In this document: piece by piece, positions 7,879-14,788 of the stretch | How positions within the stretch are numbered: position 1 is the first letter of the stretch | Layout: each line of letters opens with the position of its first letter | Assembly: GCA_964569555.1 (NCBI GenBank) | Contig: CAZMTT010000003.1 | Span: forward strand, 1 to 45,576 | Direction of reading: 5' to 3' | Origin: G020353235 sp964569555 | GTDB taxonomy: Bacteria; Chloroflexota; Dehalococcoidia; Dehalococcoidales; JAUYDJ01 | DNA length: 45,576 nucleotides | The notes under the pieces: model-generated | Database searches by the model: none | Told to the model about the DNA's origin: nothing | What the model saw: the letters and a program-made list of their open reading frames with translations, nothing else | Program-made: the position numbers and the translations under genes

Positions 7879-8343
7879 ATGATACCGGCAGTAATTGAGC
7901 ATATAGAGCACCCCTTTGCCAAGGGCAACCTGACCTCGGACGGAGTCCAGTGGAGCCCGGAAAAGACGACCTCTGGCGATGACTATGAGGCGGTGGAAGA
8001 AATCACGGTCAGCCCGCCGGTACTGGGGGCGGTTATCGAGTTTGAGTTCGGGCTTACCTGTGCCGTCAAGTCCAGCGGCACTACCGAAGCGGTGCTCTTC
8101 AAGTGGCAGGCACGCAATAAGGGCGGGACCTGGGTTGACCTTCACGACGCGGTAACCTATTCCGCCGATGCCTCAGCCTATAAGGAATACACCTATAACG
8201 GCCGCTTTAAGCCGGTGGCTAACTTCAGTGCCATCCCCTTTGACCTCCGGCTGGCCGTCAAGTCGGGTTCGGCGGCGGGCGAGAATGCCGTCGCCAAGAC
8301 CAAGAACTCAAGCTATATCAAAGTAATCTATGCCGCAGCGTGA
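7879..8343 (+). CDS. Hypothetical virion protein, beta-rich
   Basis: About 154 aa, starting MIPAVIEHIEHPFAKGN. The frame is open back to a TTG at 7801, but AAGGAGG (7867-7873) sits 5 nt before the ATG at 7879 and decides the start; an ATG at 7876 is too close to it. The sequence alternates short strands (AVIEFEFGLTCAVKSS, AVLFKWQARNKGGTWVDLHDAV, KPVANFSAIPFDLRLAVKS), suggesting a beta-sandwich. Its place directly after the major capsid gene fits a capsid decoration or minor head protein. No named family is recognised. Confidence 0.6.
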   Translation: MIPAVIEHIEHPFAKGNLTSDGVQWSPEKTTSGDDYEAVEEITVSPPVLGAVIEFEFGLTCAVKSSGTTEAVLFKWQARNKGGTWVDLHDAVTYSADASAYKEYTYNGRFKPVANFSAIPFDLRLAVKSGSAAGENAVAKTKNSSYIKVIYAAA

Positions 8344-8351
8344 GGTGTGAA

Positions 8352-8990
8352 GTGAACTTTATCTATGACCCTAGCCTGGTGCTGTATCTGCCCCTGTATG
8401 AACTGGACGGCAATAGCATCGTGTCGCGTGATGCCTGCGGGCACTTAAGTTCGGTCAATGGGGCGCTCTGGCGACCGTATGGCCGCTATTTTGACGGCAT
8501 TGATGATTACATTGAGGCGGCAATTGCCGAATTAAATTTCACCTCGGAAGACTTCTCTATTGAGGCGTGGTTCAAAGTAGCCCAGGTGGGGGCTGACCAA
8601 GTTATCTTTTGCAGGGGGGAATATCAGGTTGGGGGATACTATTTCTATGTTCATAGCGGGAATTATCTAACTTTTATTACCAATCAGGCGGGGGCAGCTC
8701 AAAGCTCGGGAAGTTCTGCCTTTGTTGCTGTAGACACCTGGTATCACACGGTAGTAACCCGCAGCGGGGCATCGGTTAAAATATTTGTAAACGGAGTTGA
8801 GGATACCGCAGCTGCCGGTAGCCACACCGACCCCGTAAGTAGTGCCCTAACAGTAAAAGTGGGTATCTCCTGGACAAACGCTTGGGGCGACTATAAGGGC
8901 AACATTGGCGAAATCAGGATTTACAACCGAGTTCTGACCCCCCAAGAGATACAGCAAAATTATCTAGCGACCAAATGGAGGTACCGATGA
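8352..8990 (+). CDS. LamG/concanavalin A-like lectin domain virion protein
   Basis: About 212 aa, almost entirely one LamG-type (LamG_3) jelly-roll domain. Key segments are YFDGIDDYIEAAIAE, FSIEAWFKVAQ, DTWYHTVVTRSGASVKIFVNG and GNIGEIRIYNRVLTPQEIQQNY. Such domains bind carbohydrates or surface polymers, so it may decorate the capsid or bind the host envelope. A GTG at 8340 overlaps the previous stop, but GAGGTG at 8342-8347 favours the GTG at 8352. The stop overlaps the next start in an ATGA. The gene lacks a signal peptide, which fits virion use rather than secretion. Confidence 0.75.
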   Translation: MNFIYDPSLVLYLPLYELDGNSIVSRDACGHLSSVNGALWRPYGRYFDGIDDYIEAAIAELNFTSEDFSIEAWFKVAQVGADQVIFCRGEYQVGGYYFYVHSGNYLTFITNQAGAAQSSGSSAFVAVDTWYHTVVTRSGASVKIFVNGVEDTAAAGSHTDPVSSALTVKVGISWTNAWGDYKGNIGEIRIYNRVLTPQEIQQNYLATKWRYR

Positions 8991-9199
8991 AGTATAGAGT
9001 CAAGCTTGATTTGCCTTTTGCCGAGGAAGCCGATGCCCGCGCCTTGATGGATTTTGCCGCCATGCTGGCGAGTAAGGCAGTGAGCATCAACGAGGGTGAG
9101 CCGAATGAAGAAGTAGCTTATGCCGAAATCCACCGGTGTCGGCACGATGAAGGCAAGCCCTGTGATGAACCGGAGCGGATAGTGGTGAGAAAGGGGTAA
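8987..9199 (+). CDS. Small hypothetical protein in the virion cluster
   Basis: About 70 aa, starting MKYRVKLDLPFAEEADARALMDF. The ATG at 8987 overlaps the preceding stop (ATGA) and follows GGAGGT by 4 nt; an in-frame ATG at 8975 lies before that site and is unlikely. The protein is acidic, with one short C-terminal cluster (HRCRHDEGKPCDEPERIV) containing His and two Cys that could bind a metal. No family is recognised. Tight coupling on both sides argues for a true gene of the virion operon. Confidence 0.6.
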   Translation: MKYRVKLDLPFAEEADARALMDFAAMLASKAVSINEGEPNEEVAYAEIHRCRHDEGKPCDEPERIVVRKG

Positions 9200-9205
9200 C
9201 CGAAA

Positions 9206-9838
9206 ATGAACCTGACCGATATGAGAGCTATCGTCCGCCGTGAACTCCATGACGAGGATGCCGAGAACTACCGCTGGAGCAATGACGAGCTGGACCGGCA
9301 TATCGCCCACGCCGTCAAGGACTTCTCGCCGGCAATTCCCGATGAAAAGAAGGCGACCAAGGCGACCACCTCCGGCTCAAGGGAGATTGATGTCTCTGAT
9401 TTAACCGGGCGCATTCTGATTGAAGCCGTGGAATACCCGGTGGACGACTTCCCCCAGAGATACCAGCGCTTTTCGTTGTGGGCCGATGTCCTGACCGTCC
9501 TGGGCACTGAAGTCCCCGATGGCTCAAATGCCTATATCTACTATGGTCAGCTCCATACCCTTGATGCCAGTGGCTCGACCATTCCGGCGGAGCATGAGGA
9601 GCTGGTGGCAACCGGTGCCGGCGGCTATGCCGCCGTGGAGTGGGCGGTCTATGCCATTAATCAGGTCAATGTCGGTGGCACCGAGACGGCTCAGGATTTC
9701 CTTAACTGGGGCAAAGCCAGACTAAACTACTTCAGGGCTGAGCTGAAGCGGCTGGGGAGGCGGAACCGAATCAGAGCCCGCACTCTCTATAAGCCCTACC
9801 TCCCGCCGGTGTCAAAATCAACCGACTACGGCCCCTAA
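9206..9838 (+). CDS. Phage head-tail adaptor-like protein
   Basis: This 210-aa protein opens with MNLTDMRAIVRRELHDEDAENYRWSNDELDRHIAHAVKDF, the helical start common in phage adaptor/connector proteins that attach below the portal ring. A beta-rich middle follows (YQRFSLWADVLTVLG, NAYIYYGQLHTL). Helices with EELVATGAGGYAAVEWAVYAIN and a long helix (AQDFLNWGKARLNYFRAELKRLGRR) come next. The C-terminus is basic. Position after capsid and minor head genes supports a connector role. The assignment is by pattern and context; a minor tail role cannot be excluded. Confidence 0.65.
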   Translation: MNLTDMRAIVRRELHDEDAENYRWSNDELDRHIAHAVKDFSPAIPDEKKATKATTSGSREIDVSDLTGRILIEAVEYPVDDFPQRYQRFSLWADVLTVLGTEVPDGSNAYIYYGQLHTLDASGSTIPAEHEELVATGAGGYAAVEWAVYAINQVNVGGTETAQDFLNWGKARLNYFRAELKRLGRRNRIRARTLYKPYLPPVSKSTDYGP

Positions 9839-9853
9839 TTTAAGGAGATAGTT

Positions 9854-10183
9854 ATGACGGTAAAAGAAGGACTGGTTAAGACCAAGGAAGGCTTGCCTAA
9901 AGAGGCGTTTGCTACTGTCGCTGACGCTGAAGATACCGATAGCTGGAAGCTTCCCCATCACAAAAAGAGCATCTTCCGCGCCCTGAAACAGAAGCTGGAT
10001 ATAGAGAAGACGGTTGACTGGGAGCGGATGCCGGCGGCGGTGGCGGCTCTGTCGCGCCGGGGTTATCGCGGGCAGCGGGTGGCCGCCAGCCCGGAAGAGA
10101 TTCTAGCCGCCGCCAAGCACCTGGCCGGGCACTACCGGCAGGCGGGTAAACCGTTGCCGGATACGCTGGCGGCTCTGGTGTGA
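9854..10183 (+). CDS. Hypothetical virion-cluster protein
   Basis: This 109-aa protein has a good ribosome site (AAGGAGA) 5 nt before the ATG. It contains the segment DSWKLPHHK (about 33-41), followed by two helical parts (FRALKQKLD, MPAAVAALSRRGYRG) and a C-terminal helix SPEEILAAAKHLAGHYRQAGK. The SWKLPH-type segment is reminiscent of short domains found next to phage prohead-protease proteins, but no catalytic motif is present here. It may assist head maturation or completion. Function is not assigned. Confidence 0.55.
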   Translation: MTVKEGLVKTKEGLPKEAFATVADAEDTDSWKLPHHKKSIFRALKQKLDIEKTVDWERMPAAVAALSRRGYRGQRVAASPEEILAAAKHLAGHYRQAGKPLPDTLAALV

Positions 10184-10192
10184 GGGGGAGCC

Positions 10193-10444
10193 GTGGCCAG
10201 GATTTATCGTTTCCTGTGGTCAAGGCTGGGCGGTCGTCCCTGGACCTATATCCTGCGCGACACCTGGCATAAATTCGAGGGCCTCTGGATTATCGCTCTG
10301 GTCGCCATCGGTGCTCTGCTCGGGCACTGGCTCTGGGGCTCGGTCTTCTGGTTTATCCTGGTCTTTGCCCTGGGCTATATTGCCGGCCACCTTTTCTGGG
10401 GGACCAGATATATCCCCGGTCAGCGGGAGGAAACAAGGGAGTAG
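10193..10444 (+). CDS. Small membrane protein with two helices
   Basis: This 83-aa protein starts at GTG after GAGGGGGAG. Residues about 32-48 (LWIIALVAIGALLGHWL) and 50-68 (SVFWFILVFALGYIAGHLF) form two hydrophobic helices, rich in Trp and Gly. The N-terminus is basic and amphipathic, and the C-terminus is charged (RYIPGQREETRE). In a phage cluster a two-helix protein of this size could be a holin, but no endolysin is next to it. A membrane role in virion docking or DNA entry is as likely. It stops 2 nt before the next ATG. Confidence 0.55.
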   Translation: MARIYRFLWSRLGGRPWTYILRDTWHKFEGLWIIALVAIGALLGHWLWGSVFWFILVFALGYIAGHLFWGTRYIPGQREETRE

Positions 10445-10446
10445 TA

Positions 10447-12453
10447 ATGCGAAGCTTATCATCAACCCTGCTGGCGGCTCAGCGGGAAGCCAGCCATACC
10501 CCCTATGTCAAGCTGGAAGCCCGGAACCTGATTTCGGGGGTGGTCAGACTTGACTGGACGAGGCTGTATAACGGCAGCGAGGACAACTACTACCATGCGG
10601 TAACCATGCCCGGCGACGGCTCTCTGGTCAGGGCGCGGATAACTCCGTCCAGCGACTCCAGAAAGCTCTACCGGCAGCGGGTGGCTAATCCGGGAACGGA
10701 ATCTGATTTCAGCCAGTGGGTTTATACCAATCAGTATGACGCCGCCGTGGTCGCCTGCGCCTCACTGGGGGCGGAGGTGAGCATCTTCTGGATAGACGGG
10801 GTCGGTCGGGAGGTTTACCGCATCAAGAGCACTGACTACGGGGTCAGCTGGGGAAACCCGGAGCTGATTGATTATACCCCCTCCACCGCCGCCTATGGCC
10901 TGGCGGCGGCCTACAAGCCTAACGGTGACCTGGCTCTCTTCTTCACCGACCAGCCCACCCTGTATGTCAGGCAAAATATTGGTGGCGAGTGGCAGTCAAG
11001 GTCATCCTGGGACAAGACGACCGGTGATTTGTCCGGGGTAGCCTGTGTCTACGATGGCGACTGGCACCTGTGTGTCAGCGGTAAAGATAGCGCCGGCAAC
11101 TATAAGCTGTGGAGCCTGATTTACGGTGACGGCGGTGATGTCGCCGCCGGTAGCTGGTCAGACCTGAAGGAGTTTGCCTCCGCCACGGCCGGTGGTGACT
11201 TTGAGTACTACCGCGTCTTTATGGACAAGCCCGATGTCCACCGTCTCGGCTATGTGGAGAAGTTCACCGGCACCCAGGGCTACCAGCGCCCCTTTTTCAC
11301 CTACACTGTTGGCGGGGCCAGCTTCATTGATAACCTGTGGCGTGAGCCGGTGCCGTTAAATATGGCCAGTAACTACGGGCTGGCCATGGCTCATTACGGC
11401 GACTATGCCTGGTTGTCCTGCCCTGGCGGCGTCTGGCGGGCTAAGTTAACCGAGGAGAAGCTTGATTTGTCCGCCGACCTGCAGTCGTTAAGGCAGGAGA
11501 TTGCCCCGACCGGCGGCAGCCTCACTATTGAGTTGAGAAATGACGACGGGCGTTACGCTTCGCCGGGGGAGGGGAGCCTGGGTGTGCTTGATATTGGTGC
11601 TCAGCTGGACTTCAGCCCGGGCTACCGTACTACGGCCGGTAGTGAGGTCAGCTCCGGGCAGAGCTTTCTGCTGGGCGCCTACGAACATACCTCTGCCGGC
11701 GGTAAAGCCAGCCTGGTGCTCTATGCTACCGATGGCTGGGGGCTGGTGGAGGCCTGGCGCGCCCGGCACCAGTTCCGCTGGAACAAAAGCAGTGACCAGA
11801 TGTCGGTGAAACAGCTTCTTGAGTTCGTGCTGGCGCGGGCCGGGCTGAAGCTGGAGGTGGTTTCCCAGTCATCGGTCGTCACCGGTTTCTACCCCGATTT
11901 CACCATCGGTCCGGGTAACCAGGGTGAGGCGGTCGTCAGCAAGCTGCTCTCCTTCGTCCCCGACCGGATATTTATCGAGGGCAGTAAAGCCTATCTGGTG
12001 AATCCGCTATCTACGGGTAGCTCGGTCTACAGCTACGGCAGCACCCACCCCGTTCTAGCTGGTGAATACCGGCGGGGGGCGTGGTGGCTTAACCGGGTGC
12101 AGGTGGAGGGCTATGACACCCTAGCCAGCCAGGCGATTATTGTCGATAGCTTCGCCTGGGATGAGATTGAACGGCTCTATGACCGGCTGAGGCAGGTGGA
12201 AGATAGAAATATAGATACCGTGACCAAAGCCGAGCAGCGGGGGGAAGCCTGTTTACGGGGTGCTGAGATTGAATCAGCCGGCGGCGCCATTATCATTCCG
12301 GTTAACTGCGGTCAGCAGCTCTATGATGTTGTTGATGTCACCGATGCCAGGGCCGGGCTTGAGGCGGCCAGGAAGCGGGTGCTGGGGCTGGTTTTGCGCT
12401 ACCACCCGCCGCGGGGTGAATATGAGCAGAGATTGTCACTGGGGGCAGTATAG
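10447..12453 (+). CDS. Large phage tail/hub protein with Asp-box
   Basis: This 668-aa protein is the largest virion gene seen. The N-terminal part (SLSSTLLAAQREASHTPYVKLEARN) resembles the start of virion tail proteins. Residues about 95-330 look like a beta-propeller: an Asp-box (STDYGVSWGNPELI, about 121-134) is followed by repeated blades such as GDLALFFTDQPTLYVRQ and GDWHLCVSGKD. The second half (about 340-668), with GGSLTIELRNDDGRYASPGEG, SVKQLLEFVLARAGLKLEVVS and NRVQVEGYD, resembles baseplate hub folds. It may bind the host surface and position the injection apparatus. No tape-measure gene precedes it. Confidence 0.65.
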   Translation: MRSLSSTLLAAQREASHTPYVKLEARNLISGVVRLDWTRLYNGSEDNYYHAVTMPGDGSLVRARITPSSDSRKLYRQRVANPGTESDFSQWVYTNQYDAAVVACASLGAEVSIFWIDGVGREVYRIKSTDYGVSWGNPELIDYTPSTAAYGLAAAYKPNGDLALFFTDQPTLYVRQNIGGEWQSRSSWDKTTGDLSGVACVYDGDWHLCVSGKDSAGNYKLWSLIYGDGGDVAAGSWSDLKEFASATAGGDFEYYRVFMDKPDVHRLGYVEKFTGTQGYQRPFFTYTVGGASFIDNLWREPVPLNMASNYGLAMAHYGDYAWLSCPGGVWRAKLTEEKLDLSADLQSLRQEIAPTGGSLTIELRNDDGRYASPGEGSLGVLDIGAQLDFSPGYRTTAGSEVSSGQSFLLGAYEHTSAGGKASLVLYATDGWGLVEAWRARHQFRWNKSSDQMSVKQLLEFVLARAGLKLEVVSQSSVVTGFYPDFTIGPGNQGEAVVSKLLSFVPDRIFIEGSKAYLVNPLSTGSSVYSYGSTHPVLAGEYRRGAWWLNRVQVEGYDTLASQAIIVDSFAWDEIERLYDRLRQVEDRNIDTVTKAEQRGEACLRGAEIESAGGAIIIPVNCGQQLYDVVDVTDARAGLEAARKRVLGLVLRYHPPRGEYEQRLSLGAV

Positions 12454-12471
12454 AGAAGGAGACTAAAGAAA

Positions 12472-12684
12472 ATGAGCTTGCGGAAGGCAATACTGAGGAG
12501 CTTCAATTCGGGAGACTATACTGCCACTGTCCGGCTGGCGGGTAGTTATAAAGCCTACCTGACCGGTGTCGCCGTAGCCAGAAATCTGCCCGCCTCGGAA
12601 ATGGCACTGGGGAGAAAAGTAGCTGTCATCTTCTTTGATGAGCATAACCCCAAAGAGGCGGTGGTAGTGGCGGTTTATACCTAA
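12472..12684 (+). CDS. Small beta-rich terminal virion protein
   Basis: This 70-aa protein starts MSLRKAILRSFNSGDYTATVRLAGSYKAYLTGVAVARN. Short strands and a central Gly-rich turn suggest an OB- or SH3-like barrel, as found in small baseplate or spike components. It lies 18 nt after the large tail gene and probably belongs to the same transcript. Its stop is only 2 nt from the stop of the convergent signal peptidase gene, so the virion cluster ends abruptly here. The family is not recognised; the link to the hub is inferred from position. Confidence 0.55.
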   Translation: MSLRKAILRSFNSGDYTATVRLAGSYKAYLTGVAVARNLPASEMALGRKVAVIFFDEHNPKEAVVVAVYT

Positions 12685-12686
12685 AT

Positions 12687-13631
12687 CTAGCCGGCGCCGA
12701 ATATCGGGCGCTGGTCATCGGGGGTATTGGGGCGGCCCCTGACGCACCCCGGCGGGAACTTGGCTTTCTTCAGTATTTCCACTTCTTCAACTTCTTCCGC
12801 CGGCGCAGCCTCTTCGGCTACCGGTTTACCCTTGCCGATAGATTCCACCAGGTGGGCTAGCACCCGGTTCTGCTCGGCGGCGCCCTTCTTCAGCTCTTGA
12901 GACGCTTCGGCCAGCCCCTGGATGGCGCTGGTGTGGCTCTTTAGGTGTTCGGCGTATTCGGAGATGGCGGCGGCGAAGCTGGTCAGGGCCTGCTGGGTGG
13001 ACTCCATGCCTTTTTCGGTGGTATCCAGCCTTTTGGCGAGTTCTTCACCAGTGTGCACGCTGGCATTAATTACCGGGGCGAATAGCCCGCGGTGCAGTGT
13101 CTTCCTGGCCCAGCCAATCTCGTCAGTATAGAGATAGAGGGTGAGCAGTGAAAGGGCGGTAATGATGAAGATTAGCCCCTGGTCGCTCTGGAAAAAGAGA
13201 AGCGGGAAGCCAAGATACGGGATCTGCCGGCTGACCGCACCCCTGAGGTCTTCGGGGCGCACCGTAAACGGGTCTTCACCGGTATTATCACCCTTGGTGC
13301 GGAAGGTTACCCCCTGCTCTGAGGAGCGGACCTGTACTACTCGGTGGGCGACGATGGGCGGGTAGTTATAGTAGTCCCGGACTGCCGCCGGAACGGAAAA
13401 GACGATGATATCCCCGACTTCAATGTCATCGGGCATTACTTCCGAAATCAGAATAAGGTTACCGGCATGGAGCTCCGGCTCCATACTGATACCGTAAATT
13501 GCCATGAAGGGCATGGTTCCCCTTACGGAGAGGAACCCGGCCACACAAACGGCGACTACTACGACCAGCACTAGTGCCCGTTTCAGAGGACCGTTACCGA
13601 AGAGAGTTATTCCTTTCATGATATTCTTCAT
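12687..13631 (-). CDS. SipW-type (S26B) signal peptidase I with cytoplasmic coiled-coil tail
   Basis: This 314-aa membrane protease would remove signal peptides on the outer face of the membrane. An N-terminal helix lies at about 18-36. The catalytic domain has YGISMEPEL with Ser49, and VAHRVVQV with His96 in place of the Lys of bacterial LepB enzymes, plus KGDNTGEDP (Asp115). This Ser-His type is typical of SipW, archaeal and ER peptidases. A second helix (about 152-168) returns to the cytoplasm. Residues about 190-275 form an unusual heptad-rich coiled coil, then a Pro/Glu-rich stretch ending FPPGCVRGRPNTPDD. Ordinary SipW enzymes lack this tail. Four proteins with SipW-like signals lie directly upstream. 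The ATG has no clear ribosome site; it follows a regulated promoter closely. Confidence 0.85.
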   Translation of the reverse strand: MKNIMKGITLFGNGPLKRALVLVVVVAVCVAGFLSVRGTMPFMAIYGISMEPELHAGNLILISEVMPDDIEVGDIIVFSVPAAVRDYYNYPPIVAHRVVQVRSSEQGVTFRTKGDNTGEDPFTVRPEDLRGAVSRQIPYLGFPLLFFQSDQGLIFIITALSLLTLYLYTDEIGWARKTLHRGLFAPVINASVHTGEELAKRLDTTEKGMESTQQALTSFAAAISEYAEHLKSHTSAIQGLAEASQELKKGAAEQNRVLAHLVESIGKGKPVAEEAAPAEEVEEVEILKKAKFPPGCVRGRPNTPDDQRPIFGAG

Positions 13632-13650
13632 AGTTTAAATTTAGCACATA

Positions 13651-13715
13651 AGTATAAAGACGGGCATAAAAATAATAAAGACTTCGTAAAGGTTCCGTTA
13701 AGGTTTCGTAAATAA
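13651..13715 (-). promoter_or_regulatory. Signal peptidase promoter with three 11-bp direct repeats
   Basis: Read on the + strand, TTCGTAAAGGT (13683-13693), TCCGTTAAGGT (13694-13704) and TTCGTAAATAA (13705-13715) form contiguous 11-bp repeats, the spacing bound by OmpR/PhoB-type regulators. On the - strand a TATACT -10 box (13656-13651) lies 27 bp from the nearest repeat with no good -35 box, as in activator-dependent promoters. A matching element with the same spacing is at 18970-19034. Confidence 0.7.
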
Positions 13716-13727
13716 ACAGCTTCATTC

Positions 13728-14765
13728 TCACCGCTGAGTAACCTCACAGTATAGCTCCGGGGTTATCGTATAGCCGGCGGCCCATTCACTGGGCTCGCGT
13801 GAAGTGAGGCGGTAGTCACCGCCGGTAACCGAGAGGGTATAGGGGCCGCTGGTCGCCCCGTCAATGCTGAAGCTGGCTACCCCGTTCTCCAGATTGAGCA
13901 GCCGGTAGTTGGGCGTCTTGCCTGCCTCAAGCGAGCCCTCCAGATACAGGTTCATATTGAGATATTTATAGGCTTTGGTCAGGTTATCGGTATTGACCAG
14001 ATAGACCCTCACCAGCAGGTCACCGCTGTAGTTGGGGTGGGGGTTGATATCAAACAGGTCATCGGTGGGCGTGTTACCGATGAGGGGCGGGGCTTCAAAG
14101 CCGACCTCGGCATAGACCTGGGTACAACGTGCATACTCTCCAGTGAGCGGCCTTTGTAATGCCACCCCGATTTGCAGGGTGTCTACTTCATCCCAGGTCC
14201 AGTAGGTGGTGGTTTCCGGGTTATAATTCCAGCCATAGGTATAGCTCTCATAACTGGTGGTCAGGTTTTCCGAGGTGCCGTTGTGCTCCGCGCCGTTGGT
14301 CTTGATGTGAACATAAGCACCATCTTGAGTTGCATTGGCGGTCACCCTGGCTTCCAGGTAGATATCAACATAGTTTATGTTTCCGGCGGCGGTCTGAGTG
14401 GAGTGGTCGGTCATGTTATACAGGTCCTCTCTCCAGGTCGCCGCATTGGAGGCGACATAGCTACTGTCGCCGTCAGATACATTTTCGCTTACCTTGTCCC
14501 AGTGCTCTCCGCTGGTGGGATACTGTTCATCGACAGAAGTCTCGTCGCCGGCCGCATTTGGCCTGAAGTCATAGGTGTCCGGAATGGGCGTCAGCACCGA
14601 GTTCCAGTTGGGCTGGGTGGCGGTGGCATTAGAGGTAGCCACATCTCCGGTCGGCTCGGAGATGCCAATCAGGCCGCCGGCGGTGCTGAAGGCATAGGCG
14701 TATATCCCGCCGCTGATGGCCAGGGCTAACAACAAAGCGGTAAGTAAATAGATTCTTTTTTCCAC
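13728..14765 (-). CDS. Secreted TasA/camelysin-like protein with inserted N-terminal module
   Basis: About 345 aa. The frame is open to an ATG at 14846 inside the upstream gene, but the GTG at 14765, giving VEKRIYLLTALLLALAISGG, matches the paralogues. The signal region SGGIYAYAFSTAGGLIG resembles SipW-dependent signals. A module of about 155 residues follows (RPNAAGDET to RCTQVYAEVGF), which also occurs in the next gene upstream. The core domain shared with three neighbours comes last: DLFDINPHPNYSGDLLVRVYLVNTDNL, LNMNLYLEGS, YTLSVTGGDYRL and the C-terminal ELYCEVTQR. It is exported and probably processed by the signal peptidase 96 nt downstream. A role as a matrix or filament subunit is inferred by analogy. 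Confidence 0.75.
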   Translation of the reverse strand: MEKRIYLLTALLLALAISGGIYAYAFSTAGGLIGISEPTGDVATSNATATQPNWNSVLTPIPDTYDFRPNAAGDETSVDEQYPTSGEHWDKVSENVSDGDSSYVASNAATWREDLYNMTDHSTQTAAGNINYVDIYLEARVTANATQDGAYVHIKTNGAEHNGTSENLTTSYESYTYGWNYNPETTTYWTWDEVDTLQIGVALQRPLTGEYARCTQVYAEVGFEAPPLIGNTPTDDLFDINPHPNYSGDLLVRVYLVNTDNLTKAYKYLNMNLYLEGSLEAGKTPNYRLLNLENGVASFSIDGATSGPYTLSVTGGDYRLTSREPSEWAAGYTITPELYCEVTQR

Positions 14766-14788
14766 GCTTCTACCCGGGGTTTTCAGGA

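Noticed and set aside
10193..10444. Holin
   Set aside because: Two helices and size fit, but no endolysin is nearby; kept as a membrane protein only.
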